Assembly: GCF_002925845.1 (NCBI RefSeq)
Contig: NZ_PDNI01000058.1
Span: 322,276 to 386,275, forward strand
Length of the DNA: 64,000 nt
DNA from: Roseovarius nitratireducens
GTDB taxonomy: Bacteria > Pseudomonadota > Alphaproteobacteria > Rhodobacterales > Rhodobacteraceae
Direction of reading: 5' to 3'
The notes beneath the pieces are model-generated. The model saw only the letters and a program-made list of their open reading frames with translations. It was not told where the DNA came from and did not search any database. How positions within the stretch are numbered: position 1 is the stretch's first letter; each line of letters opens with the position of its first letter. Shown here piece after piece: positions 1 to 9,080 of this stretch. The translations under genes and the position numbers were made by a program.

Positions 1-296
<296 letters not shown>

Positions 297-399
297 CGGC
301 GTGGTGTCCCCTCGGCTGGCGCTTTGCGCGCCTGTTTATGCGATCGGCGGGCCGGGGGAAAGGGGCCATGCCGGAGGGTGCGAGCGGTGCGCGGCGGAT

Positions 400-423
400 G
401 GGGTATTTGGCCCAAGAAGAAGA
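400..423 (+). other. Recurrent GGGGTATTTG..CCAAGAAGAAG motif, copy 1
   Basis: A short intergenic motif, GGGGTATTTGGCCCAAGAAG followed by AAG, lies between the divergent purL and lyase-like genes. A diverged copy in reverse orientation occurs at 30567-30591 between pgi and the H-NS homologue. I associate this motif with Roseobacter intergenic regions from memory, but its role is not evident here. It lies just upstream of the start chosen for the lyase-like gene, which argues against extending that gene further 5'. Confidence 0.4.
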
Positions 424-487
424 CAGGGCGCTTGACCTTGCCCTGCGGATCGCCTTGCCTGTCGGGATGCGGGGCCGGGAGGGCAGG

Positions 488-1519
488 ATGGAGATGCTGG
501 AAAATCCGTGGCGGGGGCAGGGCCTGCCGGAGGACGTGCTGGCGGGCGCACCGTGGCCGAGCACGGATGCGGCGGCGGTGCAGGGGTTGCTGGCGCGCTG
601 TCCGGCGGCGGCAGAGACGCCGCTGGTGGCGATGCCGGGATCGGGCCCGGACCTGTGGGTCAAGGACGAGCGCGGGCGCATGGGGCTGGGCAGCTTCAAG
701 GCGCTGGGGGCGGCCTACGTGATCGCCTGCGACGCCGCGGCCACGGGGGCAGGGGATATGGGCCGCGCGCTGGAAGGGCGGTCATACGTCACCGCTAGCG
801 CGGGCAATCACGGGCTGTCTGTGGCCGCGGGTGCGCGCGTCTTTGGCGCGCGGGCGGTGGTCTACCTGGCCGAGACGGTGCCCGAGAGCTTTGCCGCGCG
901 GCTGCGGGGCAAGGGCGCGGAGGTGGTGCGCGCCGGGGTGGATTATGCGGGCAGCATGGCGGCGGCGGAGGCGGCGGCCGCAGCGGGCGACGGCACGCTT
1001 TTGTCCGACAGTTCGTGGCCGGGATACATGGCGCTGCCGCACCGGCTGATGGAGGGATACCTCGCGATGGCCGCCGAGATCACCGCGCAATCGCCCGCGC
1101 CCTTCGACGTGATCGCGTTGCAGGCCGGGGTCGGCGGGCTGGCGGCGGCGGTGGCTGCGCATGTCCGGGCGGTCTGGGGGGATGGCCCGCGGATCGTGGT
1201 GGTGGAGCCGGAAGTCGCGCCCGCGCTGATCGAGAGCATCCGCGCGGGGCGGCCGGTGGAGACGGAGGGCCCGGTCTCGGCCATGGGGCGGCTCGATTGC
1301 AAGGCGCCGTCGTTCATCGCGCTGAAGGGGCTGGCGCGGGATGCCGACGCCTTTGTCACCGTGACCGAGGACGAGGCGGCGCGCGTGCTGCCCGCGCTGG
1401 CCGAAAGGGGCATGGCGACGACGGAATCGGGGGCGGCGGGGGTGGCCGCGCTGATGGCGATGGGGCTGGGGCCCGAGACGCGGGCGCTGGCCATCATCAG
1501 CGAGGAGCCCGAGGCGTGA
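488..1519 (+). CDS. PLP-dependent diaminopropionate ammonia-lyase-like enzyme
   Basis: A 343-residue fold-type II PLP enzyme resembling diaminopropionate ammonia-lyase (YgeX family), which converts 2,3-diaminopropionate to pyruvate and ammonia; threonine or serine dehydratase-like activity is also possible. The PLP lysine is probably K71 in LGSFKALGAAYVI, and TASAGNHGLSVA and QAGVGGLAAAV are the phosphate/cofactor loops expected of this family. The family is usually near 400 residues, so this one is somewhat short. The frame is open back to 338, but the upstream part looks non-coding and contains the AAGAAGAAG motif, so I chose ATG 488 (ATG 494 also possible). The stop overlaps the next gene's GTG by 4 bp, implying co-translation with an M24 peptidase and possibly joint use in amino-acid or peptide catabolism. 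Confidence 0.8.
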   Translation: MEMLENPWRGQGLPEDVLAGAPWPSTDAAAVQGLLARCPAAAETPLVAMPGSGPDLWVKDERGRMGLGSFKALGAAYVIACDAAATGAGDMGRALEGRSYVTASAGNHGLSVAAGARVFGARAVVYLAETVPESFAARLRGKGAEVVRAGVDYAGSMAAAEAAAAAGDGTLLSDSSWPGYMALPHRLMEGYLAMAAEITAQSPAPFDVIALQAGVGGLAAAVAAHVRAVWGDGPRIVVVEPEVAPALIESIRAGRPVETEGPVSAMGRLDCKAPSFIALKGLARDADAFVTVTEDEAARVLPALAERGMATTESGAAGVAALMAMGLGPETRALAIISEEPEA

Positions 1520-2637
1520 GCGGTTTTGGAGAGCCCGAGTATCGCGCGCGGCTGGCACGGGCGCAGGCGGACATGGCAGAGGCGGGGCTGGGGGCGCTGC
1601 TGCTGACAACCGAGCCGGAATTCCGCTATTTCAGCGGGTTTCTCACCCGGTTCTGGGAGAGCCCGAGCCGGGACTGGTTTCTCGTGATCCCTGCCTCGGG
1701 CGATCCGGTGGCGGTGATCCCGGAAATCGGCGCGGCGCTGATGGCGCGCACATGGATCGCCGATATCCGCACCTGGCCATCGCCCGCGGGCGATGGCGTG
1801 CCGCTTCTGGCCGATGCCTTGCGAGAGATCGGCGGGCCGGTGGGGGTGCCCTCGGGGCCGGAGAGCCATTTGCGGATGCCTTTGGGCGATTTCGCGCGGC
1901 TCAAGGCGGTGAGCAAGCTGGAGTTCACCGATGATCACGGGATCGTGGCGGGGCTGCGGGCGGTGAAGTCGGCGGCGGAGATTGACCGGATCGCGCGCAT
2001 CTGTGCCATTGCCGGGCGGGCCTTTGACCGGGTGGGCGAGATCGCCGGGCCGGGCGTACCGCTCGACCGGGTGTTTTGCGATTTCCAGCGGCTGTTGCTG
2101 GAGGAGGGGGCCGACTGGGTGCCCTACCTCGCCGGGGGTGCGGGACCGGAGGGCTATGCGGACGTGATCTCGCCGGCCGATGCGCGGCCGCTTGCGGCGG
2201 GGGACGTGCTGATGCTCGATACGGGCGCGGTGTGCGACGGGTATTTCTGCGATTTCGACCGGAATTTCGCGATCGCTCATGCGCGCCCGGTGCAGCGTGC
2301 GGCCCATGCGCGGCTGATCGAGGCCACGCAAGCGGGGCTGGCGGCGGCGCGGCCCGGGGCGCGGGCCAGCGATGTATGGCGCGCGATGGCCGATGTTGTG
2401 GGCGTCGAAGACGGGCGGCTTGGTCACGGCCTGGGGATGCAGCTCACCGAGGGGCTGTCGCTGCGGGCTGGCGATGAGACGGTGCTGTTGCCCGACATGG
2501 TCATCACGCTGGAGCCGGTCATCGCCACCGCGCCGGGGCGGATCATGGTCCACGAGGAGGTGATCGCGATCACCGACGGGCCCGCCCGCGCGCTGTCGCC
2601 GCTAGCGGGGGCGGACCTGCCGGTGATCGGCGGCTGA
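1516..2637 (+). CDS. M24 family metallopeptidase (Xaa-Pro peptidase-like)
   Basis: A 373-residue creatinase/aminopeptidase P-type protein. The C-terminal pita-bread domain carries the metal ligands: the D-x10-D pair in LDTGAVCDGYFCDFDR, the His in GHGLGMQ, and glutamates in ITLEPV and VHEEVI. The N-terminal half is the usual creatinase-like domain. It probably hydrolyses Xaa-Pro peptides or a small amide in the cytoplasm; members of this family also act in ectoine or creatine catabolism, so the substrate is open. It starts with GTG inside the stop of the upstream lyase-like gene (GTGA overlap), so the two are translationally coupled. It converges with the thiol-oxidoreductase gene, 7 bp away. 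Confidence 0.88.
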   Translation: MSGFGEPEYRARLARAQADMAEAGLGALLLTTEPEFRYFSGFLTRFWESPSRDWFLVIPASGDPVAVIPEIGAALMARTWIADIRTWPSPAGDGVPLLADALREIGGPVGVPSGPESHLRMPLGDFARLKAVSKLEFTDDHGIVAGLRAVKSAAEIDRIARICAIAGRAFDRVGEIAGPGVPLDRVFCDFQRLLLEEGADWVPYLAGGAGPEGYADVISPADARPLAAGDVLMLDTGAVCDGYFCDFDRNFAIAHARPVQRAAHARLIEATQAGLAAARPGARASDVWRAMADVVGVEDGRLGHGLGMQLTEGLSLRAGDETVLLPDMVITLEPVIATAPGRIMVHEEVIAITDGPARALSPLAGADLPVIGG

Positions 2638-2644
2638 GGCGCGC

Positions 2645-3157
2645 CTACTCGGCGAGGTAGCGTTCGAGCACGATGGCGGGCATCGCGCCGCGCAGCATCC
2701 TGTCGGGCATAACGTAGGAGGGGGCGGTGTCGAGTCCGAGATCGTGGGCGAGCGTCACCTCGCGGTCCATGTCGAACAGCGTGGCGCGAAAGCCCATCCG
2801 CGCGGCGAGCGCCTGCAACTCCGCTTGTGCCGTGGCGCAGTCGGCGCAGTCGGCGCGGGTGAAGAAGGCGATGCGGGTTGGCGCGTCCGCCGGGCCGAGA
2901 CCGGGCCCGTCGGGATCGAAGAGGCGAGGCGCCGCGCGGGCGAGCAGGTCGAGATCGCGGGCTATCTCGGCCCCGTAGAGATCGAGCGGCGGGCGTGGCG
3001 TGGCGGTTAGCCCAGAGAGCAGGTCCGGCGTTGCGATGAGCGCTGCGCGAATCGCCTCGCCCAGCGGGCTGCGCGAGGTCGCGGGCACGTCCTGCGCGCC
3101 CGCGGTGGTGGCGGCGGCGACGGTCAATAGCGCCGCCCCGGTCCAGGCGTGTGGCAT
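2645..3157 (-). CDS. Secreted DsbA-like protein with CADC motif
   Basis: A 170-residue protein with an N-terminal signal peptide ending near AGAQDVPA. A thioredoxin-like region carries C104-A-D-C107, and a C-terminal segment TAPSYVMPDRMLRG contains a proline in the place of the cis-Pro loop of DsbA proteins. That segment closely resembles PSFVMDDRMLRG in the gene immediately upstream, so the two are probably paralogues. This one is much shorter and lacks most of the helical insertion. It starts 3 bp after the upstream stop and is the last gene of the M48-DsbA operon. A periplasmic thiol oxidant or partner role is inferred. Confidence 0.75.
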   Translation of the reverse strand: MPHAWTGAALLTVAAATTAGAQDVPATSRSPLGEAIRAALIATPDLLSGLTATPRPPLDLYGAEIARDLDLLARAAPRLFDPDGPGLGPADAPTRIAFFTRADCADCATAQAELQALAARMGFRATLFDMDREVTLAHDLGLDTAPSYVMPDRMLRGAMPAIVLERYLAE

Positions 3158-3160
3158 GGC

Positions 3161-3916
3161 CTATTGCGCGCGGATTTCGTCGGCGACCTGCTGCATCGCG
3201 TCCTGCGGCAGGTAGCCGCGCAGCATCCGGTCATCCATCACGAAGGAGGGCGTACCGCTGACGCGCAGGCGCTGTCCGAGCGCGTGGTTGGCGGCGATCA
3301 CCTCGGTCACGGCGTCGCTCTGCATCTCGGCGATGATGGCGTTTGCGTCGAGCCCGAGCGCGTCGGCGAGGCGGGTGAACCCGGCCTCATTCATCGCGCC
3401 GTTATAGGTCATCAGCGCGTCGTGCACGGATTTGTAGGCGTCGTCGCCAGCCACCTGTTTCGTGGCGATGGCAAAGCGCGACGCGGCAACCGATTCCTCG
3501 CCGAGAATCGGGAATTCCTTGAGGATGAAGCGGATGTTGCCATCCTCTTTCACGAGGTTTTTCACGTCCTCGAAAGCCCGGCGGCAATAGCCGCATTTGT
3601 AATCCATGAACTCGACCAGTGTGATGTCGCCGTCCGGGTTGCCACCGACCCAGTCATGGGGCGCGTCGAAGAGCGCTTCGGCATTGGCGCGCACGAGTTG
3701 AACATCCGCCTCTGCCTGACCGGTGGCCTGACGTTCCTCGAGAACGGCCACCGCCTCCATGATGACTTCGGGGTTCTCGAGCAGGTAGGCGCGGATTTCC
3801 TTGCGCAGGAGCGCGCGGTCGGCGTTGCTCAGATTGTCGAGGTCCAGCGCTTGGGCGGGCAGGGACATGCCGAGCGAGAGCAGGGCGGCGGTCACGAGTC
3901 GGTAGGGTAGGGTCAC
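3161..3916 (-). CDS. DsbA family periplasmic disulfide oxidoreductase
   Basis: A 251-residue secreted protein. It starts at GTG 3916-3914 (TLPYRLVTAALL), which gives a classical signal peptide cleaved after PAQA; the frame continues upstream but the extension has no coding character and would run into the M48 gene. A short N-terminal helical region (DRALLRKEIRAYLLENPEVI) precedes the thioredoxin fold with active site C108-G-Y-C111 and the cis-Pro loop GTPSFVMDDRMLRG. This is the Com1/ScsC-like DsbA architecture common in alphaproteobacteria. It likely introduces or isomerises disulfides in exported proteins. It lies 4 bp downstream of the M48 protease gene. Confidence 0.88.
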   Translation of the reverse strand: MTLPYRLVTAALLSLGMSLPAQALDLDNLSNADRALLRKEIRAYLLENPEVIMEAVAVLEERQATGQAEADVQLVRANAEALFDAPHDWVGGNPDGDITLVEFMDYKCGYCRRAFEDVKNLVKEDGNIRFILKEFPILGEESVAASRFAIATKQVAGDDAYKSVHDALMTYNGAMNEAGFTRLADALGLDANAIIAEMQSDAVTEVIAANHALGQRLRVSGTPSFVMDDRMLRGYLPQDAMQQVADEIRAQ

Positions 3917-3920
3917 TTTG

Positions 3921-5249
3921 TCACTTTCTCCGTTTCTCGGCGGCGTCCGCGGCCGCAAGGATGTCTTGTGCGCGCCGCCAGCCTGGCGAGCCCCGAGGCA
4001 GCAGGCCGCTGGCGCGTTCGGCGTGTATCCTAGCATCTTTGAGACGGCCTGCCATCGCATAACGCTCGGCGGTGAGAACAGAGGCCATGCCGCGATTGCC
4101 CATCTGCGCCTCGGCCTGAGCGAGGTCGCGCAGCACGCGGATGTCGCGCCCGTCGCGGGCGCGGGCCTCTTCGAGCCGGCGGGCGGCCTGCTGCACCTGC
4201 CCGTCGGCAAGCAGCGCGCGCCCGTAGGCGCCGAGGATGAGCGCGTCGCGTGGCGCGAGGTTCGCGGCGCGGGCATAGGCGGCGACCGCGGGCTTGATCC
4301 GGCGGCTTTCCATCAGGATCTGGCCGCGCAACTCGTGCAGGTAGGGATCATCGGGCCGCCGCGCGACGGCTGCGTCGATGGCCGGCAGTGCACGACCGAG
4401 ATCAGAGCGGCGGTGATACGCCACCGCCTCCCGCATCAGGCGCACATCCTCGAAGCCCGATTCGCCCGCGCGCGTCAGCGTCCATTTCGGCGAGCGCTGG
4501 AAGGCCGAGAGCTTGCCCTTGGTGCGGGCAAACCAGTATTCGGCCTTGCGGTCGGGCCTGGCCTCGCCCGATTGCGCCTCGGCCAGCGCGCGCACCCGGC
4601 GGAACCGGTCGCGCGATAATGGGTGGGTGCGCGCATAGGCGTCCTGCCGCGTCAGCGACAGCGATTCCTGTCCGCGGAAAAGATCCATCACCTGCACCGC
4701 GCCCGAGAGGTTCACGCCGGCGCTGTTCAGATAGCGCATCCCGCTGGTATCGGCGGCGTTTTCCTCGGCGCGGGTATGCGAGAAGAAGCTGCGCATCGCC
4801 GCGCCCTGTATCCCCGCCGCCGCACCGGCGGCGAATTCCCCGCTGCCCGCGGCGGCGCCCGCGATGCCCGCGAGGATCGTGCCGAGTGCGGCGGCGTTGC
4901 GGGCGTTGCGCAGGTTGACGGGGCGGCGCATCAGGTGGCCGTTGGAGATATGCGCGGCCTCGTGGGCGATCACCGATTGCAGCATAGCCGGGTTGTCCAT
5001 CCGCAGGATCAGCCCGGAATGCAGGAAGATGGAATTGGCATCGACGACGAAGGCATTGAGGCTGGGAGCGTCGAGCACGAGGATATCCACCCGCTCGGGG
5101 CTGAGCCCGGCGGCACGCAGCACCGGTTCGGCCAACATCTTCAGCCCGTGCTCGATATCGGGATCGCGCAACAGCGTGACGGCGCGCGCCGGGGCTGCGA
5201 GCGTCATGACCAGCACCAGCAGTGCGGCGATAAATCGGATTGGCTGCAT
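3921..5249 (-). CDS. M48 family periplasmic metalloprotease with TPRs (BepA-like)
   Basis: A 442-residue exported protein: signal peptide to about residue 23, a peptidase M48 domain with zinc motif H96-E-A-A-H100 and the downstream glutamate region RAEENAADTSGMRYL, then a C-terminal half of tetratricopeptide-like helices (LHELRGQILMESRRIKPAVAAYARA and following). This is the BepA/YfgC layout; BepA degrades or assists misfolded outer membrane proteins at the BAM complex. First gene of an operon with two DsbA-like proteins, so the unit looks like envelope protein quality control. bamA lies 1.5 kb to the right on the other strand. Confidence 0.9.
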   Translation of the reverse strand: MQPIRFIAALLVLVMTLAAPARAVTLLRDPDIEHGLKMLAEPVLRAAGLSPERVDILVLDAPSLNAFVVDANSIFLHSGLILRMDNPAMLQSVIAHEAAHISNGHLMRRPVNLRNARNAAALGTILAGIAGAAAGSGEFAAGAAAGIQGAAMRSFFSHTRAEENAADTSGMRYLNSAGVNLSGAVQVMDLFRGQESLSLTRQDAYARTHPLSRDRFRRVRALAEAQSGEARPDRKAEYWFARTKGKLSAFQRSPKWTLTRAGESGFEDVRLMREAVAYHRRSDLGRALPAIDAAVARRPDDPYLHELRGQILMESRRIKPAVAAYARAANLAPRDALILGAYGRALLADGQVQQAARRLEEARARDGRDIRVLRDLAQAEAQMGNRGMASVLTAERYAMAGRLKDARIHAERASGLLPRGSPGWRRAQDILAAADAAEKRRK

Positions 5250-5311
5250 TGACCTTGCCTGCCTTTGTCAGTGAAACGGAGGCGTGCCGCACCCGTTCGA
5301 GGAGGAATGTA

Positions 5312-6454
5312 ATGCGCCGTGCCCGCCGATCCAAGGTCGATGCGTTCATCGTGATGGACGTCATGGAGGCCGCGCGCCGTGCCGAAGAGGCGGGGCGGCG
5401 GATCATCCACATGGAGGTGGGGCAACCCGGCACCCCGGCCCCCGCAGGCGCGCGCGCGGCGCTGGCCGCGGCGATGGAGGCGGGCGCGCTCGGCTATACA
5501 GTGGCGCTGGGGCTGCCGGAGCTGCGCGCCCGCATCGCGCGGCATTACGGCGAATGGTATGGCGTTGATCTCGACCCGGCACGCGTGGTCATCACGCCGG
5601 GATCGTCGGGGGCGTTCATCCTCGCCTTCACCGCGCTCTTCGACGCGGGCGACAGGGTGGGAATCGGCGCTCCGGGTTATCCAAGCTATCGCCAGATCCT
5701 GCGCGCGCTGGACCTCGTGCCCGTCGATATCGAAACGTCGGCGGAAAACCGCCTGCAACCAGTGCCCGGAGACCTCGCGGGCCGCGATCTGGCAGGGCTG
5801 CTGGTGGCGAGCCCGGGCAATCCATCGGGCACGATGCTGGACCGCGACCGGCTGGCGGCGCTGATTGGCGCCACGCAACAGGCCGGGGGGCAATTCATCA
5901 GCGACGAAATCTATCATGGCCTGCATTACGAGGCCCGCGCGGTGAGCGCGCTGGAGATCACCGATGACTGTTACGTCATCAATTCCTTCTCCAAGTATTT
6001 CTCGATGACCGGCTGGCGCATCGGCTGGATGGTGGTGCCCGAGGATCACGTGCGAACTATCGAACGGCTGGCGCAGAATCTCTTTATCTGCCCGCCACAT
6101 GCCAGCCAGATCGCGGCGCTGGCGGCGATGGACTGCCACGAGGAGCTGGAGGCCAACCGAGCGATCTATGCCCGCAACCGTGCACTGATGCTGGAGGGGC
6201 TGCCCAAGGCGGGCTTTGACCGGATCGCGCCACCCGACGGTGCATTCTACGTCTATGCCGACGTGCGCCACCTGACCGATGACAGCCGCGCGCTGGCCGC
6301 CGAGATCCTGGAACGCGCGGGTGTGGCGGTGACACCGGGGCTTGATTTCGACCCCGGCCGCGGGGCGGGAACGCTGCGCTTTTCCTATGCACGCGCCACC
6401 GCGGATATCGAGGAGGGGCTGGCGCGGCTTGCGGCCTTCATGGCGGCGCGCTGA
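5312..6454 (+). CDS. PLP-dependent class I/II aminotransferase
   Basis: A 380-residue fold-type I aminotransferase. The PLP lysine is K228 in NSFSKYFSMTGWRIGW, with SPGNPSGTM and SDEIYHGLHY as the cofactor-binding segments and FSYARA as the C-terminal arginine region that binds the substrate carboxylate. Start ATG 5312 has a strong AGGAGGAA ribosome binding site. The exact amino acid substrate cannot be read from sequence; aspartate, alanine or aromatic aminotransferase activity are all possible. It is divergent from the M48 operon and followed by a tiny membrane protein and then bamA. Confidence 0.88.
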   Translation: MRRARRSKVDAFIVMDVMEAARRAEEAGRRIIHMEVGQPGTPAPAGARAALAAAMEAGALGYTVALGLPELRARIARHYGEWYGVDLDPARVVITPGSSGAFILAFTALFDAGDRVGIGAPGYPSYRQILRALDLVPVDIETSAENRLQPVPGDLAGRDLAGLLVASPGNPSGTMLDRDRLAALIGATQQAGGQFISDEIYHGLHYEARAVSALEITDDCYVINSFSKYFSMTGWRIGWMVVPEDHVRTIERLAQNLFICPPHASQIAALAAMDCHEELEANRAIYARNRALMLEGLPKAGFDRIAPPDGAFYVYADVRHLTDDSRALAAEILERAGVAVTPGLDFDPGRGAGTLRFSYARATADIEEGLARLAAFMAAR

Positions 6455-6467
6455 CACGGTGCGCGCG
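6445..6467 (+). terminator. GC-rich hairpin at the aminotransferase 3' end
   Basis: GGCGCGC (6445-6451) and GCGCGCC (6461-6467) form a 7-bp stem with a 9-nt loop that spans the aminotransferase stop codon. No U-tract follows, so this is at best a weak or factor-assisted terminator. Confidence 0.3.
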
Positions 6468-6556
6468 CCCGATTCTTGCCACGATTCGAGCAAAAATTCG
6501 TCATTGCGGGCAGGCAAGCTCGGCAATGTCCGGAATCATGCGCGAAGGAGCGGATC

Positions 6557-6682
6557 ATGCCAAGTCTCAGGGACGCATATCGCGGCGCAAGCGTGCTGGT
6601 CGCCGTCAATGCCGATCTGTTGCTGTTTGCCGCGACGCTGGCCGCAGCACTGATGGCGGCGGGATATCTCGGCACGCTGTGA
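6557..6682 (+). CDS. Small single-pass membrane protein, 41 aa
   Basis: The reading frame MPSLRDAYRGASVLVAVNAD plus a 21-residue tail is preceded by GAAGGAG 9 bp upstream, a near-ideal ribosome binding site. Residues ~18-38 (NADLLLFAATLAAALMAAGY) form one hydrophobic segment, so a small inner-membrane protein is predicted. No family is recognised. It sits between the aminotransferase and bamA, immediately left of the point where the bamA operon appears to have been joined to foreign context. Confidence 0.6.
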   Translation: MPSLRDAYRGASVLVAVNADLLLFAATLAAALMAAGYLGTL

Positions 6683-6698
6683 CCCGGCCATTCGCATT

Positions 6699-6727
6699 TT
6701 GACAAGCCCTGACAGACCGGGTAGTGA
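6699..6727 (+). promoter_or_regulatory. Candidate sigma-70-type promoter for bamA
   Basis: A perfect TTGACA at 6699-6704 is followed after 17 bp by TAGTGA at 6722-6727, a poor -10 match. It lies 36 bp upstream of the bamA start. If used, it would give bamA-lpxB its own promoter, which the cluster needs here because rseP no longer lies upstream. Confidence 0.4.
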
Positions 6728-6762
6728 CTTCGGTTAATGGGATGTCTGACTGGGTTTGACCG

Positions 6763-9078
6763 ATGAGCGATTGTGACGCGGCACGGCCGCTTGCCGCCTT
6801 TTTGAAGCAGGGTCTTTTCCACCTAATTGCGGTGCTGTCGCTCGCCATGGTCGGGCTTGCCTCGCAGGGTCAGGCCCAGGAATACCGCTTTACCGAGGTG
6901 GCGATCGAGGGCAATCAGCGGATCGAGGGCGATACGATACTGTCCTATGCCGAGATCGCGCGGGGCGGGACGGTGAGCGCGGGCGAGCTCAACGCTGCCT
7001 ATCAGCGCATTCTCGATACAGGCCTGTTCGAGACCGTCGAGCTCGATCCGCAGGGCAACCGCCTCGTCATTCGCGTGACCGAGTTCCCGACCATCAACCG
7101 CATCGCCTTCGAGGGCAACAGGAAGCTCAAGAACGAGGAACTGTCGGGCTTTATCCAGAGCCGGTCGCGGCAGGTGTTCAGCCCCGCGCAGGCCGAGCGC
7201 GACGCCGCCACCATCGCCGAGGCCTATGCCCAGAACGGGCGCATCTCGGCGCGGGTCACGCCCAAGGTGATCCGCCGTAGCGACAACCGGGTGGACGTCG
7301 TTTTCGAGATTTTCGAGGGCGGCGCCATCGAGATCAAGCGTATCGGCTTTGCCGGCAACCGGGTCTATTCCGACCGTCGCCTGCGCCGCGTGATCGAGAG
7401 CAAGCAGGCGGGGCTTTTGCGTGCGATCATCAGCAAGGATACCTTCGTAGAGGATCGGATAAGCTTTGACCGGCAGGTGCTGACGGACTTCTACAATTCG
7501 CGGGGCTATGTCGATTTCCGCGTGACCGGCGTCAATGCCGAGCTGGCGCGCGAACGCGACGGCTATTTCGTTACCTTTAACGTTGAAGAGGGGCAGCAGT
7601 TCCGCTTTGGCGAGGTGACGACGGTGAGCGAGTATGACGGCGTGGAGACCGAGCCTTATCACGACACGCTCAAGCTGCGCTCCGGCGTGGTCTATTCACC
7701 TAACGTGGTCGAAAATGCCATCGCCCGGATGGAACGGCTGGGCGTCAAGCAGGGTGTGGATTTCCTGCGCGTCGAGCCACGGGTGACGCGCAACGACCGC
7801 GAGCTGACGCTCGACGTTGAATTCGTGCTCCAGCGGGGACCGCGCGTGTTCGTCGAGCGTATTGATATCGAGGGCAACACCACCACGCTTGACCGGGTGA
7901 TCCGGCGCCAGTTCGACACCGCCGAGGGCGATCCGTTCAATCCGCGCGCGATCCGGCAGGCGGCCGAGCGCATCCGTGCGCTGCGTTTCTTCGAGAATGT
8001 CGATGTCAACGCGCGCGAGGGATCGCGCCCCGACCAGGTCGTGATCGAGACCGATGTCGAGGAAACCACGACCGGCTCTGTGTCGGTCGGGGCCAGCTTC
8101 TCGACCAATTCGGGTCTGGGTTTGCAATTCGGCCTGTCCGAGCGCAATTTCCTCGGGCGGGGGCAGGAACTCAACTTCAACATCCTGGGCACCGGCGACA
8201 CGCTCAACTACAACATCGGTTTCGTCGAGCCCGCCTTTCTCGGGCGGGACGTGGCGTTCGGGCTCGATTTCGCGTTCCAGGAAACCGACAGCGACAACGC
8301 CCTGTTCGATACCGCCATCGGCGTGTTCCGCCCCAGCCTGACCTTTCCCACCGGCGAGAATGGACGTCTGGGCCTGTTCTACAACGGTCGCTACGAGGAG
8401 ATGTCGGACTACAACGGCACCAGCGGCATTCTCCAGAACGAGATCAATCAGGGCGACCTTTGGACCAGTGCCGTGGGCTATGATTACAGCTTTGACACAC
8501 GCCGCACCGGTCTCGACCCCAACTCGGGGATCCTGCTGTCCTTTGGGCAGGAGCTGGCTGGGCTCGGCGGGGACAATGAGTATATCAAGACCACCCTGCG
8601 GCTGGTCGGACAGACTGCGGTGCTCAACGAGGAAGTGACGCTGCGTGCCATCGTCGAGGGTGGTGCGATCCAGTTCAACAGCGGGCAGAGCAGCCGATTC
8701 CTCAACCGCTTCAACGACCAGGTGATCCGTGGGTTCGAGCCCAACGGGATGGGACCGGTCGAGGGCAACGAGCATCTTGGCGGCGACTACTACGCGGCGC
8801 TGAAGCTTGAGGCTGAATTCCCCCTCGGTCTGCCGGAGGAATACGGTATCACTGGTGGCGCGTTCTACGATGTCGGCGCAATCTGGGGCGTCGACAACAA
8901 GAGCGCGGCGGTTGGCACGCTCAGCGCCACCGGGTTCGAGCCGCGCCACGTCATCGGCCTGTCGGTGTTCTGGAGCTCGCCCTTCGGGCCGCTGCGGATG
9001 AACTTCTCCAACGCACTCAAGAAGGAGCCGGGCGATTTCGAGCAGAGCTTCAACCTGACGGTTCGCACCGACTTTTGA
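6763..9078 (+). CDS. bamA: Outer membrane protein assembly factor BamA
   Basis: A 771-residue Omp85 protein, normal length for BamA. A signal sequence (GLASQGQAQ) is followed by POTRA domains beginning YRFTEVAIEGNQRIEGDTI and repeating (INRIAFEGNRKLKNEEL; EIKRIGFAGNRVYSDRRL; VERIDIEGNTTTLDRVIRR), then the C-terminal 16-strand barrel (TGSVSVGASFSTNSGLGLQF onward) with VIRGFEPNGMGP as the L6 VRGF-type motif and a terminal aromatic residue (VRTDF). It inserts beta-barrel proteins into the outer membrane. It heads bamA-ompH-fabZ-lpxA-lpxI-lpxB, without rseP upstream. Confidence 0.98.
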   Translation: MSDCDAARPLAAFLKQGLFHLIAVLSLAMVGLASQGQAQEYRFTEVAIEGNQRIEGDTILSYAEIARGGTVSAGELNAAYQRILDTGLFETVELDPQGNRLVIRVTEFPTINRIAFEGNRKLKNEELSGFIQSRSRQVFSPAQAERDAATIAEAYAQNGRISARVTPKVIRRSDNRVDVVFEIFEGGAIEIKRIGFAGNRVYSDRRLRRVIESKQAGLLRAIISKDTFVEDRISFDRQVLTDFYNSRGYVDFRVTGVNAELARERDGYFVTFNVEEGQQFRFGEVTTVSEYDGVETEPYHDTLKLRSGVVYSPNVVENAIARMERLGVKQGVDFLRVEPRVTRNDRELTLDVEFVLQRGPRVFVERIDIEGNTTTLDRVIRRQFDTAEGDPFNPRAIRQAAERIRALRFFENVDVNAREGSRPDQVVIETDVEETTTGSVSVGASFSTNSGLGLQFGLSERNFLGRGQELNFNILGTGDTLNYNIGFVEPAFLGRDVAFGLDFAFQETDSDNALFDTAIGVFRPSLTFPTGENGRLGLFYNGRYEEMSDYNGTSGILQNEINQGDLWTSAVGYDYSFDTRRTGLDPNSGILLSFGQELAGLGGDNEYIKTTLRLVGQTAVLNEEVTLRAIVEGGAIQFNSGQSSRFLNRFNDQVIRGFEPNGMGPVEGNEHLGGDYYAALKLEAEFPLGLPEEYGITGGAFYDVGAIWGVDNKSAAVGTLSATGFEPRHVIGLSVFWSSPFGPLRMNFSNALKKEPGDFEQSFNLTVRTDF

Positions 9079-9080
9079 TC

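Noticed and set aside
943-2553. 536-codon minus-strand open frame opposite the lyase-like and M24 genes
   Set aside because: Shadow of two genes with intact motifs; no ribosome binding site or domain.
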